This document shows positions 15,850 to 22,090 of a DNA stretch of 40,553 nucleotides, piece after piece. The first letter of the stretch is position 1. Every line of letters starts with the position of its first letter. The position numbers and the translations under genes were made by a program. This DNA is from a virus, in IMG/VR virus record IMGVR_UViG_3300042392_001041, positions 1 through 40,553 of that record. One strand, 5' to 3'. The notes below the pieces were generated by a model, which did not search any database, was not told the DNA's origin, and saw only the letters and a list, made by a program, of their open reading frames with translations.

Positions 15850-16773
15850 ATGTCCAATATTGAAGTAGCACGACCCCTGTCCCCGGCTGAAGTCAACTGG
15901 AAGACAGCACAAAAGATTGCGAACACACCGTTCGTACCTACAGCGTTCCGTGGCAAGCCCGAAGCAGTATTCGCTGCAATCCTGTACGGCGACGAACTAG
16001 GTCTAGGGCCGATGCAATCGCTTAACTCAATCCATGTCATTGAAGGTAAGCCAAGCATGGCTCCCGAACTGATGCGTGCGCTCGTCGCCCGTGCAGGACA
16101 CCGACTTGATGTCAAGCTCGCAAGCAACGAAAAGGTCATCCTATGGGGCAAGCGTGCCGACAACGGCTCTGAAGCTACGGTCGAATGGTCAATGAAGGAT
16201 GCACAGCAGGCTGGACTCGCTGGCCGTGGAGCATGGAAGACCTACCCTCGTGCCATGTTGTTGGCTCGTGCCACATCAGAGATTTGCCGAATGATATTCA
16301 GCGACTGCATCATGGGTTTGTCATACACGCCCGAAGAAGCATCGTCTATCGCTGGCGTGGAATGGACTGACACACCCGTTGACCTAGTACAAACCGCACC
16401 CGTACTGACGGCAGCACCACCGACGACAGCACCGAACGCTGAACCACAGCAGGTCGTTGTTGAAGCCGACTGGGTTGAAGACCCCCCGTACGAACCGACC
16501 ATTGACTGGACAGAAGAATTCCCCGGCGCAGAAATCCAAGAAGCCGTCGTCGTTGATCCAGCACCGTCCACCATGACCAATGTTGCAACACCAAAGCAGA
16601 TCGGGATGGTTCGTGCGCTTCTCCGTGAATGGGGAGTCAACGCCGAAGAATCGTTGAGCCTTGCCTCGATGCATCTCAACCGTGAGATCACATCGTTGGG
16701 AACTTTGACTAAGGGTGACGCATCATCGTTCATCACCTACCTGAAGGACAATCACCCTGGCGGTGTCGTGTGA
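15850..16773 (+). CDS. RecT-like single-strand annealing protein
   Basis: 307 residues from ATG 15850 (GTG 15838 is possible but has no ribosome site; AGAAG precedes the ATG). Residues about 20-175 carry the RecT-type core: ANTPFVPTAFRGKPEAVF, ILYGDELGLGPMQSLNSI, KPSMAPELMRALVARAGH and WKTYPRAMLLARATSEICR. A Pro/Ala/Asp-rich linker (about 180-235) leads to a C-terminal helical module (TPKQIGMVRALLREWGV, LTKGDASSFITYL), seen in other phage annealing proteins. It would bind single-stranded DNA and promote annealing. No partner exonuclease was found next to it. Confidence 0.8.
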   Translation: MSNIEVARPLSPAEVNWKTAQKIANTPFVPTAFRGKPEAVFAAILYGDELGLGPMQSLNSIHVIEGKPSMAPELMRALVARAGHRLDVKLASNEKVILWGKRADNGSEATVEWSMKDAQQAGLAGRGAWKTYPRAMLLARATSEICRMIFSDCIMGLSYTPEEASSIAGVEWTDTPVDLVQTAPVLTAAPPTTAPNAEPQQVVVEADWVEDPPYEPTIDWTEEFPGAEIQEAVVVDPAPSTMTNVATPKQIGMVRALLREWGVNAEESLSLASMHLNREITSLGTLTKGDASSFITYLKDNHPGGVV

Positions 16774-17006
16774 ACCCGATCAAACTAATCATCATGCGCC
16801 GTCACGCACGGCGAGGCCACCTCAACTTGATGTCACGTCACCTGATCCAATGCGCCGATCAGATAGACGAATTACGCCGAGAGAACCGTGCGCTGCGAAT
16901 CCGTGGTGAGCGTCTCGCACAAGCCATTGAGAACAACGACGACTGCTACAACTGCGACAATGCTAGCGACAGCGTTTCAGCATGGCGGGAGTTTGACGAG
17001 TCATGA
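16770..17006 (+). CDS. Small coiled-coil protein
   Basis: 78 residues; GTG overlaps the TGA of the RecT-like gene (GTGA). The first half is basic (MRRHARRGHLNLMSRH), the middle is an ideal coiled coil (IDELRRENRALRIRGERLAQAI), and the tail is acidic with DDCYNCDN, which could bind a metal. It may dimerise. No known family. Overlaps at both ends show it is co-translated with the RecT-like and WhiB-like genes. Confidence 0.6.
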   Translation: MNPIKLIIMRRHARRGHLNLMSRHLIQCADQIDELRRENRALRIRGERLAQAIENNDDCYNCDNASDSVSAWREFDES

Positions 17007-17683
17007 CAGGCGAAGCAGTCACATTCAACTTCATCCCCGTTCAAGACTGGGTTGAAAAAGCTCGTTGCCGTGGCATGGATCCAAACATCTTCATGCCTGA
17101 GCCTGGCGACTCAACCGCTGAAATCAAAGAAATTTGTAACGGGAACCAACGTCGTAAATTCAACCGTGACAAGCAACGGTATGAAACAGTAGGCGACCCG
17201 CCGTGTCCCGTCCGTGGTCAATGTCTCCAATATGCGATGGAGCTTCCCGGCAAGGTAGTCGGCATCTTTGGTGGCACATCGGAGAAAGAGCGTCGTGCGC
17301 TGCGCTCAGAGTTTCGTATGGACGGTGTACAGAAGCGCATCCAGCACGGCACGATTGGTGGCTACAAAGCTGAATGGCGATTTGGACTAGAGCATTGCGA
17401 CGCGTGTCTCGCAGCCAACGCCGAAGCAACTCGACGCAAAAAAGCCCAAGCAAAATCCAAAGTAAAACATGGAACATATGCTGGATATCGTTCGGAGAAG
17501 CGACTAGGGTTGCCGATATGCGAAGCCTGCCAGCAAGCGTACGAGGTAGAAAAAGCCGACTACCTGTCCAAGACAACAGCGTTAGAGACGGACTCGCCGT
17601 TACGCCAGGTTCTCAACCTACTGCACTCAGTCACAACTGCCGACTGGCCGATAGCAAAGGACATAGCAAGTGAACAATCCTGA
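17003..17683 (+). CDS. WhiB-like regulator with tandem HGT/Cys modules
   Basis: 226 residues. Residues 1-100 are WhiB-like: ARCRGMDPNIFMPE (Cys22), EIC (Cys45), PPCPVRGQC (Cys68, Cys74) and GIFGGTSEKERRAL, matching the G[I/V]WGG turn with Phe for Trp. The usual Cys-x2-Cys is here Cys45-x22-Cys68 because of a 22-residue basic insertion, while Cys-x5-Cys is kept. In the family four Cys hold a 4Fe-4S cluster and the protein acts with the primary sigma factor. Two modules follow, HGT-x-GY...C-x2-C at 115-135 and 156-176, 41 residues apart, like modules in other actinobacterial and phage proteins. It probably redirects host transcription; the insertion leaves cluster binding to be shown. Confidence 0.8.
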   Translation: MTGEAVTFNFIPVQDWVEKARCRGMDPNIFMPEPGDSTAEIKEICNGNQRRKFNRDKQRYETVGDPPCPVRGQCLQYAMELPGKVVGIFGGTSEKERRALRSEFRMDGVQKRIQHGTIGGYKAEWRFGLEHCDACLAANAEATRRKKAQAKSKVKHGTYAGYRSEKRLGLPICEACQQAYEVEKADYLSKTTALETDSPLRQVLNLLHSVTTADWPIAKDIASEQS

Positions 17684-17834
17684 ACCCGTTTGCGAAGACT
17701 GCCAAACAACCGTCAAAGTCAAGACCGTGTATCTGCAACTCAGCAAAGAGGGTTACAAGGATTTATGCCCTGTTTGCCGAGACAAACACGAAGCACCATT
17801 CGTCCGCCGTAGTTACAAAAGCGAATGGGATTGA
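17670..17834 (+). CDS. Short zinc-ribbon protein
   Basis: 54 residues from GTG 17670, overlapping the WhiB-like gene end by 14 bases. Two knuckles, VCEDC (Cys8, Cys11) and CPVC (Cys33, Cys36), make a compact four-Cys zinc ribbon; the C-terminus is basic (VRRSYKSEWD). It could be a nucleic-acid- or protein-binding adaptor. Too short for a family call, but the Cys spacing and tight packing with its neighbours support a real gene. Confidence 0.55.
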   Translation: MNNPEPVCEDCQTTVKVKTVYLQLSKEGYKDLCPVCRDKHEAPFVRRSYKSEWD

Positions 17835-17835
17835 C

Positions 17836-18012
17836 ATGGGATCTTCATTCTTTGAGCCACCAGTCGAAGGTGATTGCGACACCTGCGGAGAATTCATTGA
17901 AGGCTGGGCAATCCCGCATTCATTTAACAAGCAGACGGGCTATCTACGGTGCGCCCGCTGCCAAGATCTAGAAAACAAATACACACAAACAAAGGGGAAA
18001 TACAATGATTAG
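17836..18012 (+). CDS. Short zinc-ribbon protein
   Basis: 58 residues; ATG one base after the preceding stop. Knuckles CDTC and CARC, about 25 residues apart, form another four-Cys ribbon in a sequence otherwise unlike the previous gene. Its last codons contain the ribosome site of the next gene (AAAGGGGAAA), with an eight-base overlap. Function unknown. Confidence 0.55.
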   Translation: MGSSFFEPPVEGDCDTCGEFIEGWAIPHSFNKQTGYLRCARCQDLENKYTQTKGKYND

Positions 18013-18226
18013 AACATGGATACCAATAACCATCCCAACAAGGATCGTGATTGAATGGACAAGTCCTGACGGCACATCCACATACACGCGCCGATCAGTC
18101 ATCGCATTCTGCATTGACGATGCTGGTGTACTGACCTACATGACCTGTAGTGGCCTTGACTACACAACAAAGCCACGCCAGTTCGCATTCACCGAGCAAC
18201 TACAGAACGGTGTGTGGCAGTCATGA
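18005..18226 (+). CDS. Small beta-rich hypothetical protein
   Basis: 73 residues with an AAAGGGGAAA ribosome site. Mostly beta-strand-like sequence (IPTRIVIEWTSPDGTSTYT, SVIAFCIDDAGVLTYM); no membrane segment and no known domain. It lies between the zinc-ribbon genes and a winged-helix gene, with overlaps on both sides. Confidence 0.55.
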   Translation: MIRTWIPITIPTRIVIEWTSPDGTSTYTRRSVIAFCIDDAGVLTYMTCSGLDYTTKPRQFAFTEQLQNGVWQS

Positions 18227-18564
18227 TTATCCCATTCACACCTGCTGTCCGTGCAGACGATCCCGTGACGTGCATCGAACCGAAGTCCCGTGCCAATGGC
18301 GCAGCGCGCCTACTAGACATCTACGCACTACACGATGTCACCGATGAAGAAGCCGTACGACTGCTCCTAGGCCGCCCAGCTACCCTGGCCGATGAAGGTA
18401 TTCGCCGTCGAGCATCCGACCTGCGAGCTTTGGGCTGGATCGCGCCGACCGGGGAAACTCGTGCCAATGACCGTGGTCGCCAGCGCATCATCTGTGCAAT
18501 CACCGACAAGGGTAGAGATGCCCACATGAAACTATTCGTAAACGATGAAGGAGACAACCGATGA
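18223..18564 (+). CDS. Winged helix-turn-helix DNA-binding protein
   Basis: 113 residues from ATG 18223, overlapping the previous stop (ATGA). The fold is suggested by DEEAVRLLLGRPATLADEGI, RRRASDLRALGWIAPTGETR and GRQRIICAITDKGRDAH: a recognition helix with RRRASDLRALG and a wing ending in a T-x-x-G strand, as in many short phage winged-helix proteins. It may regulate phage transcription or act in replication initiation. It is the best candidate for binding the palindromes in this window, but that is a guess. Confidence 0.65.
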   Translation: MIIPFTPAVRADDPVTCIEPKSRANGAARLLDIYALHDVTDEEAVRLLLGRPATLADEGIRRRASDLRALGWIAPTGETRANDRGRQRIICAITDKGRDAHMKLFVNDEGDNR

Positions 18565-18788
18565 ACCGTGAACCACTACCCGACTCACGCCGACCCGACT
18601 TCGGCATGGGCGACCCCGTAGTACGCGAATCTAAACACGACATGGTTGAATACATGACCGAAGTAACCCGCGACATGAAACGAATCATGGACGAACACAC
18701 GATACTCATGAAGCAGTTACTGACTGTCATGACATCAATCCGAGATGCCCAACAGCAAGACCGCTGGAACAACCAGGGGCGACGATGA
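18561..18788 (+). CDS. Small helical protein
   Basis: 75 residues; ATG overlaps the upstream TGA. An Asp/Pro/Arg-rich start (EPLPDSRRPDFGMGD) is followed by a long amphipathic helix (MVEYMTEVTRDMKRIMDEH, LMKQLLTVMTSIRDAQQQD) rich in Met. Probably a coiled-coil oligomer. No known family. It ends in an ATGA overlap with the methyltransferase gene. Confidence 0.5.
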   Translation: MNREPLPDSRRPDFGMGDPVVRESKHDMVEYMTEVTRDMKRIMDEHTILMKQLLTVMTSIRDAQQQDRWNNQGRR

Positions 18789-20215
18789 CACTCACATATG
18801 GAAGCCTTTTTGCGGGCGTGGGCGGTTTTGACATGGGCATGGAAGCGGCTTCTTACGAGCCTGTGTTCCAAGTCGAATGGGATAAGAACTGCCAAAAGAT
18901 CCTGCACCACCATTGGCCGACCGTCCCCAAATGGGGCGACGTATGCGATGTCAACGGTGCAGACCTACCACCATGCGACGTGCTGATCTTCGGATCACCA
19001 TGTCAAGACCTATCAGTAGCAGGCAAGCGAGCTGGACTCCAAGACGGAGACAGATCATCAATGTTCTTTGAAGCCGTACGAATCATCAAGGAGATGAGAG
19101 ATGCAACTAACTCTATTTACCCAAGAGCCACCATATGGGAAAACGTCCCAGGAGCCTTGTCAAGCAACAAAGGAGCCGACTTCGGTGTCGTCCTCTCAAG
19201 TTTGGCTGACATCGGGGCGATTACACAAGAATACGCCGTGCTGGACGCGCAATACTTCCGAAGCACCCCGCAACGACGACGAAGAATATTTCTCGTCTCT
19301 ATCTTCTGTCCTACAGCCAGCGAAAGATGTCCCGACCCGTTACTACCTCTCATCCAAGGCAGCCGAGGGGATTTTGCGAAGGGCCGAAAGGCGCGGAAAG
19401 ACGCTACCCGATTTGCTTCGACAAGCATTGATCCAGGTGATGGAGAAGGATTCCGAATGCTCGCCTTCGGTTATTACACCAACGACGACACCGCTTCCGC
19501 AATAAAAATGCGCGACTACAAAGACGCAACAGATCTCGTTGTGCCATTTGTAAAGTCACGCCGGGCGCAAACTAACACCGATGATGAAACATGGGTAGAA
19601 GGTTCCGTAACCCCGACACTCAACGCCTTTGACAATGGTGGTGAAACTAGGGCTACCGTCCTAATGCCTGTCGCATATTCGATTCGTGAGGATGCCAAAG
19701 CTAACAACTTCAGCGTGACCGAGACAGATACAGCCCTATGTCTCAATGGTCTAGTGCCATCAACGCAGTCGCACCACGCTCAAATATTTATTGCCGAACC
19801 CATTGTCTACGATGGTTACAACCAAAAACTTGACGACAGCGGAATTCACCGTTCGTTGCGTATCGGTCGAGATAGTAGCGACTTCGTGGCACAGCCAATC
19901 ATCTTTGAAAATTCATACCGTGACGGGCCGCGAGTAGGCGACGACATCTGCCATACATTGCCCGCCAAAATGGGCTTAGGTGGTGGCAACACGCCGATGC
20001 TGGCAGAACCAATCGAACACCGATTAGCAGTACGTCGACTTACCCCATTGGAATGCGAAAGATTGCAAGGATGGCCCGACGACCACACCCGCTGGACAGC
20101 AGACGGCAAAGAGCAAGCCGACACCAACCGCTACAAACAATGCGGGAACGGGGTAGCGTCACCCGTGGCACGCTGGGTAGGCGAACAACTACGACCAGTA
20201 TTGGAGACGGAATGA
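18785..20215 (+). CDS. DNA (cytosine-5) methyltransferase
   Basis: 476 residues with the standard motif order: FAGVGGF (I, residues 9-15, SAM binding), GSPCQDLSVAG (IV, catalytic Cys73), ENVPG (VI, Glu119), QYFRSTPQRRRRIFLVS (VIII, about 156-172), a target-recognition region of about 250 residues (CHTLPAKMGLGGGNTP near its end), and CGNGVASPVARW (X). It would methylate cytosine at an unknown site, protecting phage DNA from host restriction or marking expression. No partner nuclease gene is seen, so it is an orphan enzyme. A second frame is open and has its own ribosome site inside it (19101-19505). Confidence 0.9.
   Translation: MTLTYGSLFAGVGGFDMGMEAASYEPVFQVEWDKNCQKILHHHWPTVPKWGDVCDVNGADLPPCDVLIFGSPCQDLSVAGKRAGLQDGDRSSMFFEAVRIIKEMRDATNSIYPRATIWENVPGALSSNKGADFGVVLSSLADIGAITQEYAVLDAQYFRSTPQRRRRIFLVSIFCPTASERCPDPLLPLIQGSRGDFAKGRKARKDATRFASTSIDPGDGEGFRMLAFGYYTNDDTASAIKMRDYKDATDLVVPFVKSRRAQTNTDDETWVEGSVTPTLNAFDNGGETRATVLMPVAYSIREDAKANNFSVTETDTALCLNGLVPSTQSHHAQIFIAEPIVYDGYNQKLDDSGIHRSLRIGRDSSDFVAQPIIFENSYRDGPRVGDDICHTLPAKMGLGGGNTPMLAEPIEHRLAVRRLTPLECERLQGWPDDHTRWTADGKEQADTNRYKQCGNGVASPVARWVGEQLRPVLETE
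19101..19505 (+). CDS. Nested overlapping reading frame in the methyltransferase gene
   Basis: 134 codons, one base forward of the methyltransferase frame. AAGGAG at 19088-19093 lies seven bases before ATG 19101, a better ribosome site than that of the host gene. The product starts MQLTLFTQEPP, has NTSEAPRNDDEEYFSSLSSVL opposite motif VIII, and then VPTRYYLSSKAAEGILRRAE and RRGKTLPDLLRQAL opposite the segment before the target-recognition region. I recall the same alternate-frame pattern (SLSxVL, YYLSxKAxxGILRRAExRGKxLP) in many phage methyltransferase loci. Conserved dual coding is therefore plausible; a by-product of conserved methyltransferase codons is the alternative. Function unknown. 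Confidence 0.5.
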   Translation: MQLTLFTQEPPYGKTSQEPCQATKEPTSVSSSQVWLTSGRLHKNTPCWTRNTSEAPRNDDEEYFSSLSSVLQPAKDVPTRYYLSSKAAEGILRRAERRGKTLPDLLRQALIQVMEKDSECSPSVITPTTTPLPQ

Positions 20216-20382
20216 ACGAACAAGAATGGTTGCAATACGGCATCGACCACGAATTTGTGTGGGGATTCTGTTGCCAACATGAAACCGGGATGAATGCCCA
20301 AGAGGTCGAAGATTACGGTGACGGAGACGACTATTGCGTAACCGCATTTCGATTAAGAAGTGAGTACATCAAAGGATTATGA
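20212..20382 (+). CDS. Small acidic protein
   Basis: 56 residues from ATG 20212, overlapping the methyltransferase stop. Acidic and Cys/His-bearing (FCCQHETGMNAQEVEDYGDG, DDYC). No known family. Translational coupling to the methyltransferase supports expression. Acidic phage proteins of this size sometimes mimic DNA or inhibit host enzymes, but nothing specific is visible here. Confidence 0.5.
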   Translation: MNEQEWLQYGIDHEFVWGFCCQHETGMNAQEVEDYGDGDDYCVTAFRLRSEYIKGL

Positions 20383-20507
20383 TGAACCAACTATCGCCTG
20401 AGGAGCAACGATTTGTGGACAAAACAGTTGAAGTCATCTACTTCACAGGATTAGCAGCAACGTGTGTCGCGATCCTGTGGTGGATCATCGGCAAGATTAC
20501 GAAATAA
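20379..20507 (+). CDS. Small single-helix membrane protein
   Basis: 42 residues; ATGATG start overlaps the upstream TGA. A charged amphipathic start (SPEEQRFVDKTVEV) is followed by one membrane helix (YFTGLAATCVAILWWIIG) and KITK. It is the last rightward gene of this block and its end overlaps the convergent recombinase gene by 11 bases. Role unknown. Confidence 0.5.
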   Translation: MMNQLSPEEQRFVDKTVEVIYFTGLAATCVAILWWIIGKITK

Positions 20508-21402
20508 CCGAGTCAGGTGCAGAACCCGACCCAAATCTGTCTCCATTAGGCTCGACCACAATCTGAGCTATCACATCAGCCTGACTAACCAACGACACAG
20601 GATTGAGTAGGCGCAAAGTCTGCCGAACATACCTATCGTTCGTATGGCCGAGCCACTTCGCTATCACCGGGACAGGAACACCACGCTGAAACTGACGCTG
20701 GACAGCCCACCGACGCATATCCTGCACCGTAAGCCGACGACCAACAGCACCCGAAGCAACATCATTAATCGTCTCAGTCGCGTGCTTAGAACCAAACGTC
20801 CCGCCGAGCGTAGTAGTGGCAGCGAACACCGCTGTCAGACCTAAAGTCAGCACTTCAAGACGACCGTCCACCGGGATCTCGCGCCTGTTACCTCGACGAG
20901 AACGCACCGTGACTAGCGTCTTCCCTTCCCAGGTGCGAACATCCGTCTTACGAATTCGGAGAGCTTCAGCACAATCACAGCCACCCCAGGCGACCATCGC
21001 AGCGAGCCATTCCCAACGAGGCCCACGCTTAGAAAACGCTGACATGACCGCCACCATCTCGTCATCAGACGGCACAGTAGAACTATCAAGCACGATGACA
21101 CGCTTTGGCATCTTGACCGAATGCAGACCGTGAACCTTCAGAACACCAGCCTCGACCAGCGCATCCATCCACTTTGCGACCCCACAAACCCGCGACGCAA
21201 CCGAGGTTGACGTGTACTGAGAAGCCATCCAATCCACAAACAATTGAGCGTTCACCGCCGTGCAATCCAAAGGATGAATGTCCACCAAAGCACACCACCG
21301 TTGCCAGGTCATGATGTCCTTCTTGTACCGTTTACGAGTATGAATCGAGGCGTAACCCCCAAGGTGATGAGCCGTAATCGAGCGAACAGAAGCCATAAAC
21401 AA
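20497..21402 (-). CDS. Tyrosine recombinase homologue with altered catalytic residues
   Basis: 301 residues (ATG 21396, two codons in, is an alternative start). The N-terminal half has the core-binding fold (SIHTRKRYKKDIMTWQRW, LFVDWMASQYTSTSVASRV). The C-terminal half follows the catalytic layout, but key positions differ: GGCDCAEALRI has Asp143 where the first Arg is expected; VQDMRRWAV has Gln228 for the box II His (Arg231 is kept); WLGHTNDRYVRQTLRL keeps His253 but has Thr at the usual Tyr site, with Tyr258 nearer. SRRGNRREIPV may supply the Lys loop. It is therefore either an inactive DNA-binding relative or a divergent enzyme that uses Tyr258. The upstream gap holds attP-like repeats. 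Confidence 0.8.
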   Translation of the reverse strand: MFMASVRSITAHHLGGYASIHTRKRYKKDIMTWQRWCALVDIHPLDCTAVNAQLFVDWMASQYTSTSVASRVCGVAKWMDALVEAGVLKVHGLHSVKMPKRVIVLDSSTVPSDDEMVAVMSAFSKRGPRWEWLAAMVAWGGCDCAEALRIRKTDVRTWEGKTLVTVRSRRGNRREIPVDGRLEVLTLGLTAVFAATTTLGGTFGSKHATETINDVASGAVGRRLTVQDMRRWAVQRQFQRGVPVPVIAKWLGHTNDRYVRQTLRLLNPVSLVSQADVIAQIVVEPNGDRFGSGSAPDSVIS

Positions 21403-21437
21403 TGTTTACCACACTTAATCGGAATTATTTGCCTGCA

Positions 21438-21489
21438 ACGCACGCTGACGAGCCACATTTGCGAAAATATTTTGCGATCACGCACGCTG
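21438..21489. promoter_or_regulatory. Direct repeats flanking an AT-rich centre: possible recombinase arm sites
   Basis: ACGCACGCTG occurs at 21438-21447 and 21480-21489, 42 bases apart (four helical turns). Between them, TTTGCGA occurs twice around AAAATATTTT. The site is within 90 bases of the recombinase start, where attP usually lies. It could instead be an operator controlling that gene. Confidence 0.45.
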
Positions 21490-21612
21490 TCAACCCACAC
21501 CCAGCGCAGTTTGGGTTCTTTTGGTCGACCGCCCGTGGCCGAGCTGCCATGCCGGGCGAAGTATCCAGGGAAAAACGACCCAAACGCCCGCACCTATGAC
21601 ACCCCCCGCATA

Positions 21613-21624
21613 TCGTCATGACGA
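21613..21624. promoter_or_regulatory. Perfect 12-bp palindrome TCGTCATGACGA
   Basis: A perfect palindrome 16 bases from the terminator hairpin, in the gap between the recombinase gene and the minus-strand cassette. It may bind a dimeric regulator. Nothing else supports a function. Confidence 0.3.
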
Positions 21625-21639
21625 AATAGATACAACAAA

Positions 21640-21665
21640 AAACCCGCGCACATCGGCGCGGGTTT
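21640..21665 (-). terminator. Rho-independent terminator of the minus-strand cassette
   Basis: A perfect 10-bp stem AAACCCGCGC/GCGCGGGTTT with a six-base loop. Read on the minus strand it is followed by six T residues; the other side has only TTTAAT. It lies 27 bases after the last minus-strand stop at 21692 and separates the cassette from the recombinase gene. Confidence 0.85.
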
Positions 21666-21691
21666 AATGTTTAGAAATTCGAGTCGGTCAA

Positions 21692-22000
21692 TCAGTCACC
21701 AATCACCCCCGCCGACCCGACCGCGTAAGCATGAATAACCGCGACCAACTCGCGCGCCGATTCGGCCGCCGGGCGATCAAGAACAAACCAACGACCACCC
21801 CCGCCCCCGATCTTCTCAAGCCACAACGACCAACACCCGCGCGCCGTTGACCCATACCGCCACCGAAAACCAGGCACGGCGGGAAGACCACGGGCAACTA
21901 TAGGCAAACAGCCAGCCCCGCACCGATGCCCCAACGGATCAAGCCCCGAACACGGGAGACGGTCTACACGATCAGACACAGCGAGCCACCGCCCACACAA
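21692..22000 (-). CDS. Last gene of minus-strand cassette, hypothetical
   Basis: Up to 102 residues from TTG 22000; a GTG 21 bases further in is an alternative start. The product has several Cys early (LPCSGLDPLGHRCGAGC), a Trp/Gly-rich centre (RGCWSLWLEKIGGGGGRWF) and a helical end (AAESARELVAVIHAYAVG). The stop lies just before a strong terminator in the same orientation, which supports a real gene. No family is recognised, and the start is uncertain. Confidence 0.45.
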   Translation of the reverse strand: MCGRWLAVSDRVDRLPCSGLDPLGHRCGAGCLPIVARGLPAVPGFRWRYGSTARGCWSLWLEKIGGGGGRWFVLDRPAAESARELVAVIHAYAVGSAGVIGD

Positions 22001-22090
22001 TCAACGCGCCAACGCCCAAAAGCACCAGCCCGCGAACATCCCAAGATGTTACATCTTCGCACCATCCGAAATCACATTCATACGCGCCAA

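Noticed and set aside
21402-21599. 65-codon plus-strand frame in the gap before the recombinase gene
   Set aside because: No ribosome site, odd composition, and it overlaps the repeats and the recombinase promoter area.
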